From NCBI RefSeq assembly GCF_003641205.1, contig NZ_CP032762.1:2914001-2978000 (forward strand): 64,000 nt of DNA, in the 5' to 3' direction. This DNA is from Rhodococcus sp. P1Y. GTDB taxonomy: Bacteria; Actinomycetota; Actinomycetes; Mycobacteriales; Mycobacteriaceae. The position numbers and the translations under genes were made by a program. Within the stretch, counting starts at the first letter, position 1. Each line of letters starts with the position of its first letter. The notes under the pieces were generated by a model. That model was not told where the DNA came from and searched no databases. It was given only the letters and a program-made list of their open reading frames with translations. Shown piece by piece: positions 8,066 to 17,548 of this stretch.

Positions 8066-9817
8066 TCAGTACTTCCGCTCCATCGGCTCGTAGCGGGTCT
8101 GGATTACCGGCTTGTAGTCCAGACGGATGTCGGTGAGCAGGCCAGTGCCTTCTTTGTAGGCCATGGTGTGCTTCATGTACTCGGCGTCGTTGCGGTCCGG
8201 GAAGTCCTCGCGCGCATGTCCACCGCGCGATTCCTTGCGGTTCAGAGCACCCACGACGGTCACCTCGGCCATTTCGAGGAGGAAGCCGAGCTCGATGGCC
8301 TCGAGCAGATCGCTGTTGTAGCGCTTGCCCTTGTCCTGCACGGTGATGTGGTTGTAGCGCTCCTTGAGGGCGCGCACATCCTTGAGTGCGGTCTCGAGTC
8401 GCTCCTGGGTGCGGAACACCGAGGCGTTGTTGTCCATCGACTGCTGCATCTCGGACCGGATGTCGGCGACGCGCTCGTGCCCGTGATCGGACAGGACCAG
8501 CTCGAGCCATTCTTCGACCATCTTGGCCGGCTCCTCGGGGAGCGGGGTGAAGTCCACCGAGTTTGCGTACTCTGCCGCTGCGATACCCGCGCGCCGTCCG
8601 AAGACGTTGATGTCGAGCAGGGAGTTGGTGCCGAGACGGTTCGCGCCGTGCACCGACACGCAGGCGCACTCGCCCGCGGCGTACAGGCCGGGCACGATGT
8701 CGTCGTTGTTGCGCAGCACCTCACCGCGAATCTTGGTGGGAATACCGCCCATGACGTAGTGACAGGTGGGGTAGACCGGCACCGGCTCCTTCACGGGATC
8801 CACGCCGAGGTACGTGCGCGAGAACTCCATGATGTCGGGGAGCTTCTCGTCGAGAACCTCTTCCGGGATATGGGTCACGTCGATGTAGACGTAGTCCTTG
8901 TTGGGTCCGCCGCCGCGTCCCTCGAGCACCTCGAGCACCATCGACCGCGCGACGATGTCGCGGGGCGCGAGGTCTTTGATGGTCGGGGCGTAGCGCTCCA
9001 TGAAGCGTTCGCCCGATTCGTTGCGGAGGATGCCGCCCTCGCCTCGCACGGCCTCGGAAATGAGAATGCCAAGGCCGGCGAGACCTGTCGGATGGAACTG
9101 GTGAAATTCCATGTCTTCGAGGGGCAGACCCTTGCGGAAGACGATGCTCATGCCGTCGCCGGTCAGGGTGTGCGCGTTGGACGTGGTCTTGTAGATACGT
9201 CCCGAGCCGCCGGTCGCGAATATGATCGACTTGGCGTGGAAGATATGCAGTTCACCGGTGGCCAGCTCGTACGCGACGATGCCGGTGGCGACCGGGCCGT
9301 TGTCGGTCTCGGTGAGGCAGAGATCGAGTGCATAGAACTCGTTGTAGAACTCGACGTCGTGCTTGACGCAGTTCTGGTACAGCGTCTGAAGAATCATGTG
9401 GCCGGTGCGGTCTGCGGCGTAACACGCACGACGAACAGGGGCTTTACCGTGGTCACGGGTGTGGCCACCGAAGCGACGCTGGTCGATCTTGCCCTCGGGT
9501 GTGCGGTTGAACGGCAGACCCATCTTCTCGAGATCGAGGACTGCGTCGATCGCTTCCTTGGCCATGATCTCGACGGCGTCCTGGTCGGCGAGGTAATCGC
9601 CACCCTTGACGGTGTCGAAGGTGTGCCACTCCCAGTTGTCTTCCTCGACGTTCGCGAGGGCGGCGCACATGCCGCCCTGAGCCGCACCGGTGTGCGACCG
9701 CGTCGGGTAGAGCTTGGTCAGTACCGCCGTGCGAGCCTGTGGGCCGGCTTCGATGGCAGCTCGCATGCCTGCGCCGCCGGCGCCGACGATGAGCACGTCA
9801 TAACGATGTTCCTGCAT
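8066..9817 (-). CDS. sdhA: Succinate dehydrogenase flavoprotein subunit
   Basis: Oxidises succinate to fumarate with covalently bound FAD, 583 aa, normal length. Visible motifs are the dinucleotide-binding VGAGGAGMRAA near the N-terminus, the flavinylation His in TRSHTGAAQGGM, the active-site region HPTGLAGLG, and GGIPTKIRGEVL. The C-terminal tail ends RYEPMERKY. Third gene of the sdhCDAB operon. It lies 16 bp after sdhD and one base before sdhB. Confidence 0.97.
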   Translation of the reverse strand: MQEHRYDVLIVGAGGAGMRAAIEAGPQARTAVLTKLYPTRSHTGAAQGGMCAALANVEEDNWEWHTFDTVKGGDYLADQDAVEIMAKEAIDAVLDLEKMGLPFNRTPEGKIDQRRFGGHTRDHGKAPVRRACYAADRTGHMILQTLYQNCVKHDVEFYNEFYALDLCLTETDNGPVATGIVAYELATGELHIFHAKSIIFATGGSGRIYKTTSNAHTLTGDGMSIVFRKGLPLEDMEFHQFHPTGLAGLGILISEAVRGEGGILRNESGERFMERYAPTIKDLAPRDIVARSMVLEVLEGRGGGPNKDYVYIDVTHIPEEVLDEKLPDIMEFSRTYLGVDPVKEPVPVYPTCHYVMGGIPTKIRGEVLRNNDDIVPGLYAAGECACVSVHGANRLGTNSLLDINVFGRRAGIAAAEYANSVDFTPLPEEPAKMVEEWLELVLSDHGHERVADIRSEMQQSMDNNASVFRTQERLETALKDVRALKERYNHITVQDKGKRYNSDLLEAIELGFLLEMAEVTVVGALNRKESRGGHAREDFPDRNDAEYMKHTMAYKEGTGLLTDIRLDYKPVIQTRYEPMERKY

Positions 9818-9833
9818 GAATGCTTCAGTTCCC

Positions 9834-10289
9834 TTAGCTCGCCGAGATGTTCGGATCGAAGGTGAAGATGACGTAGGTGCCGAGGCCCATGATGAGGATC
9901 ATCGACAGGACGAGGAGAGTCGTCAACCAGAATCGCGTCGAGTCCTTGCGGGAGTAGTCCGCGATGATGGTGCGCAGGCCGTTGCCACCGTGCAGTTGGG
10001 CCAGCCACAGCATCGTCAGATCCCAGAACTGCCAGAAGGGACTCGACCAACGTCCGGCGACGAACGCGAAGTTGATCCGGTGCACGCCTTCGTCGAGCAT
10101 CAGCATGATGAACATGTGGCCCAGGACGAGGACGACGAGTGCGAGGCCCGAGAAGCGCATGAACAGCCATGCATACAGCTCGAAGTTGCCCCGCGACTTC
10201 CGTCGCGGCGAACGTGGGTTGTCCAGACTGGCTGGGCGGTCGTAGTTCTTGCCGAGGGACTTGGCCTCGGGTCCGTGTGTCGTTGCCAT
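9834..10289 (-). CDS. sdhD: Succinate dehydrogenase membrane anchor subunit D
   Basis: Membrane anchor contributing to quinone and haem binding, 151 aa. Three hydrophobic segments follow a basic N-terminal region (RSPRRKSRG): ALVVLVLGHMFIMLML, then a segment around FWDLTMLWLAQLHGGNGL, then WLTTLLVLSMILIMGLG. ATG 10289 shares its A with the TGA of sdhC. A frame extends to 10628, but that part overlaps sdhC and is rejected. Confidence 0.93.
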   Translation of the reverse strand: MATTHGPEAKSLGKNYDRPASLDNPRSPRRKSRGNFELYAWLFMRFSGLALVVLVLGHMFIMLMLDEGVHRINFAFVAGRWSSPFWQFWDLTMLWLAQLHGGNGLRTIIADYSRKDSTRFWLTTLLVLSMILIMGLGTYVIFTFDPNISAS

Positions 10290-10699
10290 CAGTGCCCGCT
10301 CGCTGTGAACATGTTGTAGAAGATTCGGCCCGCTCCCGGAACCATGACCACGATCCACACCGCGGCGATGATCCACAGCATCAGCTTCTGGTACTTCGGT
10401 CCCTGTGACCAGAAGTCCACCAGCATGACGCGGATGCCGTTGAGTGCGTGATAGAGCACTGCAGCGACGAGACCGATCTCCATGAGGCCGACGAGCGGCG
10501 TCTTGTAGGTGTCGATGATCGCGTCGTACGTCTCCGGATTGACACGCACCATCGCGGTGTCGAGAACGTGGACGAACAAGAAGAAGAAGACCAATACACC
10601 GGTGATCCGGTGCAGAACCCAGGACCACATGCCTGGGTCCCCGCGATACAGGGACCGCTTACGCTCCTTGGCCGGAGCGACTTCCGTCGTGCTACTCAT
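10289..10699 (-). CDS. sdhC: Succinate dehydrogenase cytochrome b556 subunit C
   Basis: Membrane subunit that binds haem b and quinone, 136 aa. The N-terminus MSSTTEVAPAKERKRSLYRG matches the short basic start of actinobacterial SdhC. It is followed by HRITGVLVFFFLFVHVLDT, whose two His residues are candidate haem ligands, and two further hydrophobic segments. ATG 10699 is chosen over an ATG eight codons upstream because a GGAGG lies 11 bases before it. First gene of the operon, divergent from cdd. Confidence 0.92.
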   Translation of the reverse strand: MSSTTEVAPAKERKRSLYRGDPGMWSWVLHRITGVLVFFFLFVHVLDTAMVRVNPETYDAIIDTYKTPLVGLMEIGLVAAVLYHALNGIRVMLVDFWSQGPKYQKLMLWIIAAVWIVVMVPGAGRIFYNMFTASGH

Positions 10700-10866
10700 C
10701 GAGTGCAAAGCCTCCAACGTCATTGGTGGACGCGTCGAGCCTGGTAGCCGGGGCTTGGACGCCTGGCTCGATTTGTCGTACTCCGGCTCCGAACGGTTAT
10801 CGAAGAGCCGCCGTCTTTGAACTGTAAACCCATTGGAAACATGGAACTAATTCGACTCGAGATTCG

Positions 10867-10878
10867 TACTGACCAGTA
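10867..10878. promoter_or_regulatory. Short perfect palindrome in the sdhC-cdd divergent region
   Basis: TACTG (10867-10871) and CAGTA (10874-10878) form a perfect dyad with a two-base centre, inside the 269 bp between the divergent sdhC and cdd genes. It could be an operator for either operon. The rest of this spacer shows only AT-rich stretches. No full -35/-10 pair was convincing for sdhC. Confidence 0.35.
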
Positions 10879-10956
10879 TTTCGTTGTTAGGTTTGCCTTT
10901 CCAATTCTTCATGATCGGTTCAGTCAACCGCACTGCACCCGGCTCGACGGCATGAT

Positions 10957-10962
10957 TGTATT
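10957..10962 (+). promoter_or_regulatory. Possible -10 box for leaderless cdd
   Basis: TGTATT ends exactly six bases before the cdd ATG at 10969, and no Shine-Dalgarno is present. The spacing matches other apparent leaderless starts in this window. Confidence 0.4.
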
Positions 10963-10968
10963 GGACCT

Positions 10969-11382
10969 ATGGCTGAAATTGACTGGAAAACGTTGCGAGA
11001 CAGTGCTCATCAGGTTATGAGGCAAGCCTATGCGCCGTACTCCAACTATCCGGTGGGCGCCGCAGCGATAGTCGACGATGATCGAATTGTCACCGGGTGC
11101 AATGTGGAAAATGTCTCATATGGTTTGGGCCTGTGTGCGGAGTGCGGACTGGTGTCCAATCTGCAGGCGACGGGCGGGGGGCGGCTCGTCGCATTCACCT
11201 GTTGTGACAGTCGTGGTGCTCGCCTGATGCCGTGCGGACGGTGCAGGCAGTTGCTGTTCGAATTCGGTGGAGCGGATCTGCTCGTGGACACCGACAGTGG
11301 CCCCACGCCGCTGGGGCAGTTGCTTCCCGCCGCCTTCGGGCCGGATGACCTCGATTCGGGCAGAGTGGTCGACCATGTCTGA
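10969..11382 (+). CDS. cdd: Cytidine deaminase
   Basis: Zinc enzyme that converts cytidine and deoxycytidine to uridine and deoxyuridine, 137 aa, tetrameric-class length. The zinc site is visible: LCAECGLV gives the first Cys and the catalytic Glu, and MPCGRCRQ gives the other two Cys. The substrate loop NVENVSYG precedes it. The last eight bases overlap deoA, so the two pyrimidine salvage genes are one transcription unit. It is divergent from the sdh operon. Confidence 0.95.
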   Translation: MAEIDWKTLRDSAHQVMRQAYAPYSNYPVGAAAIVDDDRIVTGCNVENVSYGLGLCAECGLVSNLQATGGGRLVAFTCCDSRGARLMPCGRCRQLLFEFGGADLLVDTDSGPTPLGQLLPAAFGPDDLDSGRVVDHV

Positions 11383-12655
11383 CGCAGTTTCGATCATCGC
11401 AGCCAAGCGCGACGGCCACACGCTCACTTCCGCGCAAATCGACTGGGTCGTCGACGCCTTCACCAAAGGGGTGGTCGCCGACGAGCAGATGTCGGCGTTG
11501 GCGATGGCCATTCTGTGGCGCGGTATGACGAGGCCGGAACTGAGCCGGTGGACCGCGGCGATGATTGCGTCCGGTAGCCGAATGGACTTCTCGTCGCTTC
11601 CTGTGCCCACGGTCGACAAGCACTCGACCGGAGGTGTGGGAGACAAGATCACGCTGCCGCTGGCCCCGCTCGTCGCTGCTTGTGGGGCTGCGGTTCCGCA
11701 GTTGTCCGGTCGCGGGCTCGGCCACACCGGGGGAACGCTCGACAAGCTCGAGTCGATTCCAGGATGGCGCGCGGACCTGACCGGCGACGAGATCCATTCG
11801 ATCCTCGCCGATCCCGCTGTCGGCGCGGTGGTGTGCGCAGCGGGCGCGGACCTCGCGCCTGCCGACAAACGGCTCTATGCATTGCGTGACGTCACCGGAA
11901 CCGTGGAATCGATCCCGCTCATTGCCAGTTCGATCATGAGCAAGAAGATCGCCGAGGGCACAGGCGCGCTGGTCCTCGATGTCAAGGTCGGCGCAGGTGC
12001 ATTCATGAAGAACTTGTCCGACGCACGTGCTCTGGCAGAAGCGATGGTGGCCCTCGGCACCGACGCGGGAGTGCGCACGGTTGCCCTGCTCACCGCGATG
12101 GATTCACCGCTCGGTCTCACCGCGGGCAATGCCGTAGAGGTGGAGGAATCGCTGGAAGTCCTTGCGGGCGGCGGACCGGCGGACATCGTCGAACTGACGG
12201 TGACCCTCGCGCGGACCATGCTGACGGCAGCGGGAATCGAGGGCGTCGACCCTGCCGACAAGCTCGCCGACGGCAGCGCGATGGACCGGTGGCGCGCGAT
12301 GATCGCCGCACAGGGCGGCGACCCGGGCGCGGCGCTGCCGGTAGCGAAGGAATCTCAGGTCATCACAGCCGAGTCCGATGGTGTCGTGACCGCTCTCGAT
12401 GCAATGGGGGTCGGCGTCGCTGCGTGGCGTCTCGGCGCAGGCCGCGAGCGGCAGGGGCAACCGGTCCAGGCGGCGGCAGGCGTTCGGCTGCACGCGAAGC
12501 CCGGTGACCGGGTGCTCGCGGGGCAGCCGCTGGCAACGCTCTACACGGACACTCCGGAGAAGTTCGAGCACGCCACCGCGGCCATCGCCGACGCCTGGAC
12601 TATCGGCGACGCCTACGAAACGTCGCCGATAGTCATCGAACGTGTCGGCCTCTAG
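11375..12655 (+). CDS. deoA: Thymidine phosphorylase
   Basis: Phosphorolysis of thymidine or deoxyuridine to the base and deoxyribose 1-phosphate, 426 aa. The family signature KHSTGGVGDK is present, together with the phosphate-binding SGRGLGHTGGTLDKLE and the C-terminal domain of pyrimidine phosphorylases. ATG 11375 lies inside the end of cdd, and a longer frame from 11267 is rejected because it runs through cdd. Its TAG shares the tetranucleotide CTAG with the stop of the convergent aminotransferase. Confidence 0.94.
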   Translation: MSDAVSIIAAKRDGHTLTSAQIDWVVDAFTKGVVADEQMSALAMAILWRGMTRPELSRWTAAMIASGSRMDFSSLPVPTVDKHSTGGVGDKITLPLAPLVAACGAAVPQLSGRGLGHTGGTLDKLESIPGWRADLTGDEIHSILADPAVGAVVCAAGADLAPADKRLYALRDVTGTVESIPLIASSIMSKKIAEGTGALVLDVKVGAGAFMKNLSDARALAEAMVALGTDAGVRTVALLTAMDSPLGLTAGNAVEVEESLEVLAGGGPADIVELTVTLARTMLTAAGIEGVDPADKLADGSAMDRWRAMIAAQGGDPGAALPVAKESQVITAESDGVVTALDAMGVGVAAWRLGAGRERQGQPVQAAAGVRLHAKPGDRVLAGQPLATLYTDTPEKFEHATAAIADAWTIGDAYETSPIVIERVGL

Positions 12656-14019
12656 AGGAGCTGGCCCGCTTCGGTGAGCACGCTGCGCAGGATGGACTCC
12701 ATCTCGTCGAACTCCTTCTGTCCGCAGATCAGTGGAGGGGCGAGCTGGACGACGGGGTCGCCGCGGTCGTCGGCACGGCAGTACAGGCCGGCGTCGAACA
12801 GGGCGGTGGAGAGGAAACCACGCAGAATGCGCTCGGCTTCGGCGTCGGTGAAGGTTTCCTTCGTGGCCTTGTCCTTGACCAGTTCGATTCCGTAGAAATA
12901 CCCCTCACCGCGGACGTCACCGACGATGGGGAGGTCGTTCAGTTTCTCCAGCGTCGCGCGGAACGCGGGTGCGTTCTGCGCGACGTGGGCATTGATCCCC
13001 TCGCGCTCGAAGATGTCGAGGTTGGCCATTGCGACCGCCGAGGACACCGGGTGCCCGCCGAAGGTGTATCCGTGAGCGAAGCTGGAAGTGCCGTCGTCGA
13101 ACGGCTCGAACAGCCTGTCGGATGCGATCATCGCGCCGATGGGCGAGTAGCCGGACGTCAACCCTTTTGCGCAGGTGATGATGTCGGGGGTGTAGCCGAA
13201 GTCGGTGCACGCGAACATCGATCCGATTCGGCCGAACGCGCAGATTACCTCGTCGGATACCAGCAGCACGTCGTAGCGATCACAGATCTCACGGACGCGC
13301 TCGAAGTACCCGGGCGGTGGCGGGAAGCAACCGCCTGCGTTCTGTACCGGTTCGAGGAAGACCGCGGCCACTGTGTCCGGTCCCTCGAACTCGATTGCTT
13401 CGGCGATGCGGTCCGCAGCCCAGATTCCGAAGGCCTTCGGATCGGTGTCCAGTGGTGCGGGCGCGCGATAGATGTTGGTGTTCGGAACGCGGAATGCTCC
13501 TGGCGTCAGTGGTTCGAAGGGCTCTTTGAGGGCCGGAATACCCGTTATCGCGAGCGCACCCTGCGGAGTTCCGTGATACGCGATCGCCCGTGAGATGACC
13601 TTGTGCTTGCCTGGCTTGCCCACCTTCTTGAAGTACTGCTTGGCCAGCTTCCACGCACTTTCGACGGCCTCGCCGCCCCCGGTGGTGAAGAAGACGCGAT
13701 TGAGGTCGCCCGGGGTGTACCCGGCGAGCCGCTCCGCCAGCTCGATCGCAGGCGGAGTCGCGTAGGACCACAGTGGAAAGAACGCCAGTTCCTTGGCCTG
13801 CTTCGCCGCGGCCTCGGCTAGTTCTTCGCGGCCGTGACCTACCTGTACGACGAAGAGCCCCGACAGACCGTCGATGTAGCTCTTGCCGTTGGAGTCGTAG
13901 ATGGTCGAGCCTTCGCCTCGGGTGATGATGGGCGGCGTGACGCCTGCGCCGTGGCGAGCGAAGTGGCCCCACAGGTGCCGGGCGGCCGAGGCGTCGAGTT
14001 CGGCTGTGGTTTTCGTCAT
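12652..14019 (-). CDS. Class III aminotransferase, putrescine or omega-amino acid pyruvate type
   Basis: PLP-dependent enzyme removing a terminal amino group from diamines or omega-amino acids, 455 aa. Visible are GGGEAVESAWKLA for cofactor phosphate binding, SDEVICAFGR with the PLP-contact Asp, and CAKGLTSGYSPIGA with the Schiff-base Lys. These resemble SpuC-type putrescine-pyruvate and beta-alanine-pyruvate transaminases. ATG 14019 overlaps the stop of the Lrp-type gene by four bases. Neighbouring aminoaldehyde dehydrogenase, oxidase and permease support polyamine use (inference). Confidence 0.88.
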   Translation of the reverse strand: MTKTTAELDASAARHLWGHFARHGAGVTPPIITRGEGSTIYDSNGKSYIDGLSGLFVVQVGHGREELAEAAAKQAKELAFFPLWSYATPPAIELAERLAGYTPGDLNRVFFTTGGGEAVESAWKLAKQYFKKVGKPGKHKVISRAIAYHGTPQGALAITGIPALKEPFEPLTPGAFRVPNTNIYRAPAPLDTDPKAFGIWAADRIAEAIEFEGPDTVAAVFLEPVQNAGGCFPPPPGYFERVREICDRYDVLLVSDEVICAFGRIGSMFACTDFGYTPDIITCAKGLTSGYSPIGAMIASDRLFEPFDDGTSSFAHGYTFGGHPVSSAVAMANLDIFEREGINAHVAQNAPAFRATLEKLNDLPIVGDVRGEGYFYGIELVKDKATKETFTDAEAERILRGFLSTALFDAGLYCRADDRGDPVVQLAPPLICGQKEFDEMESILRSVLTEAGQLL

Positions 14020-14480
14020 CGGGTACCCCAATTGTATTGTTGTTTGACGAGTTTGAGATAGACAAGCGTTTCGGTACTGGTGATACCGGGCATTGTTCGA
14101 ATGTGCTTGTTGAGAATCTGCAACAGGTGCTCGTCGTTCTCGCACACGACCTCGACGACGATGTCGAACGAGCCGGCGGTGAGTACGACGTAGTCGACGG
14201 CGTCGAGGGCGGCGAGTTCCTCGGCGAGCTCGTAACTGTCACCGGTGCACCTGATCCCGATCATTGCCTGACGGTTGAATCCAACCTGAACCGGGTCGGT
14301 GACTGCGACGATCTGCATGACGCCGGTTTCGGTCAACTTCTGAACACGCTGTCGCACGGCGGCTTCGGAGAGGCCGACGGCCTTCCCGATGGCAGAGTAC
14401 GACCGTCGACCATCCTCTTGCAGTTGCTCGATGATTGCTTTGGAAACGTCGTCCAACGGGGTCGGCGGCTGTTCGGGCAT
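14016..14480 (-). CDS. Lrp/AsnC family transcriptional regulator
   Basis: Amino acid or amine responsive regulator, 154 aa. An N-terminal winged helix-turn-helix (LDDVSKAIIEQLQEDGRRSYSAIGKAVGLSEAAVRQRV, read in two parts around residues 9-46) is followed by the RAM effector domain with the pattern GSFDIVVEVVCENDEHLL. It is first in a two-gene operon with the aminotransferase (ATGA overlap) and divergent from the aldehyde dehydrogenase, so it probably controls both directions of the amine cluster. Confidence 0.9.
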   Translation of the reverse strand: MPEQPPTPLDDVSKAIIEQLQEDGRRSYSAIGKAVGLSEAAVRQRVQKLTETGVMQIVAVTDPVQVGFNRQAMIGIRCTGDSYELAEELAALDAVDYVVLTAGSFDIVVEVVCENDEHLLQILNKHIRTMPGITSTETLVYLKLVKQQYNWGTR

Positions 14481-14609
14481 ACGTCGATAGTGGACTGTCC
14501 GACGTGAATTCTCAACCCTGCTGGGAAGGATTCAGTTTCTATTTCGCAGATAATCTGCCGAATCCGTCGTCAAGAGCCTGAAAAACTAGAGAATCCGTGG
14601 CGGCCTCGG

Positions 14610-14615
14610 TAGGGT
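14610..14615 (+). promoter_or_regulatory. Possible -10 box for leaderless aldehyde dehydrogenase
   Basis: TAGGGT is followed by exactly six bases and the ATG at 14622. No Shine-Dalgarno is present. The 141 bp divergent region upstream probably also holds Lrp sites, but none stands out. Confidence 0.45.
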
Positions 14616-14621
14616 TCGGTT

Positions 14622-16139
14622 ATGGAGAATGCGCCGATGATCGCGGGCTGCTGGATCGCTGGACGAGCAGTCGACGGAACCGGGGGCACGCATACAGTGG
14701 TGAACCCGGCAACCGGGCACGCGGTGGCACACCTACGGCTGGCGACACCAACCGAAGTCGACGCCGCGGTTACGGCTGCACGCGAGGCGTTTCCGGCGTG
14801 GTCGCAGGCGATGCCGTCGCACCGGGCCTCCGTGCTGCGGGAACTGGCATCTCTGGTGGCCGGTCGAGCGGGAGATTTCGCGCGCGAAGAGATGGTGCAG
14901 ACCGGCAAGACGATTCGACTGGCGACCGAGTTCGACGTCCCGGGCAGCATCGACAACATCGAGTTCTTCGCCGGTGCAGCACGGAATTTGGAGGGCAAGG
15001 CGTCGGCGGAGTATTCGGGTGAGCACACCTCGTCGATACGCCGTGAAGCCATCGGAGTTGTCGGGTCGATCACCCCGTGGAACTACCCGCTGCAGATGGC
15101 GGTGTGGAAGGCGATACCCGCCCTCGCGGCCGGCTGCTGCGTGGTCCTCAAGCCGAGTGAGCTGACGCCGCTGACCACGCTGCGATTGGCGCAACTGGCC
15201 ACCGAGGCGGGCCTTCCCGACGGCGTGTTCAACGTCGTGACCGGCACCGGAGTCGACGCGGGCGCTGCGCTGTCCGGCCACCCAGGAATCGATGTCATGA
15301 CCTTCACCGGCTCGACTCCCGTCGGCCGAACCGTCATGGCCCAGGCTGCGGTGAACGGAACGCGGGTTCAACTGGAACTCGGAGGAAAGGCGCCGTTCGT
15401 AGTGTTCGACGACGCCGACCTCGATGCCGCCGTGCACGGCGCCGTGGCGGGCGCGCTGATCAATTCGGGCCAGGATTGCACTGCGGCGACGAGAGCCATT
15501 GTGGCCGAACCGCTCTACGATGCGTTCGTCGACGGTGTCGCCGAGTTGATGCGGTGCGTCGTGGTCGGGGACCCGTCGGATCCGTCCACGGACATGGGTT
15601 CACTGATCTCGTTCGCCCACCGAGATCGAGTCGCGGCCATGGTTGCGCGTACCGAGGCTCGGGTGGTGTGCGGTGGCCGTGCCCCCGACGCACCAGGCGC
15701 GTTCTACCTGCCGACCCTTCTCGCCGGGGTGGGGGAGCGGGACGAGGTGTACCGCGAGGAGATCTTCGGGCCCGTGTTGACGGTGTCGAAACATTCCGGT
15801 GACGATGACGCACTTCGTATGGCCAACGACACGTCCTTCGGTTTGGCCGCATCAGCATGGACGAGGGACCTCTATCGGGCGGGACGGGCGTCGCGAGAGA
15901 TCCATGCCGGATGTGTGTGGATCAACGACCACATTCCGATCATCAGCGAGATGCCGCACGGGGGTGTGGGTGCGTCGGGATTCGGTAAGGACATGTCGAC
16001 CTACTCGTTCGAGGAATATTCGACGGTCAAGCATGTGATGACCGACATCACCGGCGTCGCTCGTAAACCATGGCACAGAACAGTGTTCGCAGGAGTGGAG
16101 CCTGCGGAACGACCGGGTACGGCGGGAGGGGCACAGTGA
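14622..16139 (+). CDS. Aldehyde dehydrogenase, gamma-aminobutyraldehyde type
   Basis: NAD(P)-dependent oxidation of an aminoaldehyde to the amino acid, 505 aa. The family landmarks are clear: GSITPWNYPLQMAVWK, the cofactor turn FTGSTPVGR, the general base Glu in LELGGKAP, the nucleophile Cys in SGQDCTA, and EEIFGPV. The overall pattern resembles PatD-like aminobutyraldehyde dehydrogenases. Its TGA overlaps the GTG of the FAD oxidase, so they are co-transcribed. It would take the product of the neighbouring transaminase. Confidence 0.9.
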   Translation: MENAPMIAGCWIAGRAVDGTGGTHTVVNPATGHAVAHLRLATPTEVDAAVTAAREAFPAWSQAMPSHRASVLRELASLVAGRAGDFAREEMVQTGKTIRLATEFDVPGSIDNIEFFAGAARNLEGKASAEYSGEHTSSIRREAIGVVGSITPWNYPLQMAVWKAIPALAAGCCVVLKPSELTPLTTLRLAQLATEAGLPDGVFNVVTGTGVDAGAALSGHPGIDVMTFTGSTPVGRTVMAQAAVNGTRVQLELGGKAPFVVFDDADLDAAVHGAVAGALINSGQDCTAATRAIVAEPLYDAFVDGVAELMRCVVVGDPSDPSTDMGSLISFAHRDRVAAMVARTEARVVCGGRAPDAPGAFYLPTLLAGVGERDEVYREEIFGPVLTVSKHSGDDDALRMANDTSFGLAASAWTRDLYRAGRASREIHAGCVWINDHIPIISEMPHGGVGASGFGKDMSTYSFEEYSTVKHVMTDITGVARKPWHRTVFAGVEPAERPGTAGGAQ

Positions 16140-17548
16140 GTTGGGCCGAGAAGCCGACGACCCGCGGGTTCGACATGGTGGCGAACGCTGCGCCCGAGTC
16201 GTTCTGGCTCGATCGCCCGGAGCGGCCGGCTCCGAGGCCTCGATATCACGGCGTATCGGCGGCGGATCTCGTGATCGTCGGCGGTGGTTTCACCGGACTG
16301 TGGGCAGCTGTGCAGGCAGCGGAGGAGAATCCGGACCGGTCCATCGTGCTCTTGGAAGGTGACCGTATCGCCGACGGCGCATCGGGACGCAACGGTGGAT
16401 TCTGTTCGGCGAGCCTCACTCATGGGCTCGGTAACGGTCTCGATCGGTACGCCGAGGAGATGCCGACGCTTGTGCGGATGGGAACGGATACGCTCGATGC
16501 GATCGAAAGTAGCTGTCTGAGATATGGAATCGACGCCGGTATCGAGCGCACCGGTGAACTCGATATCGCGAACTTCGAGTGGCAGACCGATGAACTGCGG
16601 GCAATGGCTAAGGACGCGTCGAGTGTAGGCGCGGCGATGGAGTATCTGGACCGAGAAGCCGTTGCCCGCCGGGTGTCCTCTCCCATGGCGCAGGGGGCTC
16701 TGTTCGATCCCGACGTGATGCTCGTCGATCCGGCCAAATTGGCCTGGGGTCTGGCCGATGCGGCCGAGTCGCTCGGCGTCACGATCCACGAGAACAGTCA
16801 GGTGGGGGAGCTGACGAAGTCCGGTGCCGGAGTACGTGTGAGTACCGGGTACGGGACGGTCCAGGCCCGCCGGGTTCTGTTGGCTACTGCTGCGACGAAG
16901 CCGTTGAGGAAATCGGTGCGCAGGCGGATCGTGCCGGTATGGGATTACGTCATCATGACCGAGCCGCTGACCGCCGAGCAGATGGCTCTCATCGGATGGT
17001 CGGGCCGAGAAGGGTTGGCCGACAGCGGGAACCGGTTTCATTATTTCCGGTTGACCGCCGACGACCGAATCTTGTTCGGCGGTTGGGAGGCGTTCTACTT
17101 CGGCGACGACGTCGACCCGCGACGCCGGCAGGACCCCGATACGTTTGCGCTGCTTGCCGAGCATCTGTTGCAGATGTTCCCGGCTCTGGAGGGGATCAAG
17201 GCAACTCATGCGTGGGGCGGCGCCATCGACACGTGCTCTCGGTTCAGTGCGTTCTGGGATCTCGGTATCGACGGCCGCGTCGCCAGCGTTGTGGGGTTCA
17301 CCGGGCTCGGGGTGGGGGCGTCGCATTTCGGCGCTCGCACGGCGTTGGACCTGCTGGATGGCCTCGACACCGAACGCACCAGACTGAATATGGTGCGCAG
17401 CAAACCACTACCGTTTCCGCCCGAGCCTGCCAAATCGTTGGGCATCAACATCACCCGGCATCAGTTCGCCCGAGCTGATCGCAACGAAGGTAAGCGCGGC
17501 TGGTGGCTCCGAGCGATGGACAAGGCAGGGTTGGGCTTCGACAGTTAG
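16136..17548 (+). CDS. FAD-dependent amine oxidoreductase, DAO family (gamma-glutamylputrescine oxidase-like)
   Basis: Flavin oxidase of amines, 470 aa. An N-terminal dinucleotide-binding motif VIVGGGFTGLWAA (about residues 45-57) is followed by DGASGRNGGFC, typical of the PuuB/GabB branch, and a C-terminal GFTGLGVG that closes the FAD site. The GTG at 16136 is preceded by GGGAGGGG and overlaps the previous stop; a longer frame from 16070 is rejected. No gamma-glutamylputrescine synthetase is in the window, so its substrate may be another amine. Confidence 0.85.
   Translation: MSWAEKPTTRGFDMVANAAPESFWLDRPERPAPRPRYHGVSAADLVIVGGGFTGLWAAVQAAEENPDRSIVLLEGDRIADGASGRNGGFCSASLTHGLGNGLDRYAEEMPTLVRMGTDTLDAIESSCLRYGIDAGIERTGELDIANFEWQTDELRAMAKDASSVGAAMEYLDREAVARRVSSPMAQGALFDPDVMLVDPAKLAWGLADAAESLGVTIHENSQVGELTKSGAGVRVSTGYGTVQARRVLLATAATKPLRKSVRRRIVPVWDYVIMTEPLTAEQMALIGWSGREGLADSGNRFHYFRLTADDRILFGGWEAFYFGDDVDPRRRQDPDTFALLAEHLLQMFPALEGIKATHAWGGAIDTCSRFSAFWDLGIDGRVASVVGFTGLGVGASHFGARTALDLLDGLDTERTRLNMVRSKPLPFPPEPAKSLGINITRHQFARADRNEGKRGWWLRAMDKAGLGFDS

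Noticed and set aside
8042..9865. Open frame of 607 codons on the plus strand opposite sdhA
   Set aside because: It is the complement of a strongly conserved sdhA. High-GC codon use produces long antisense frames, and the translation shows no domain.
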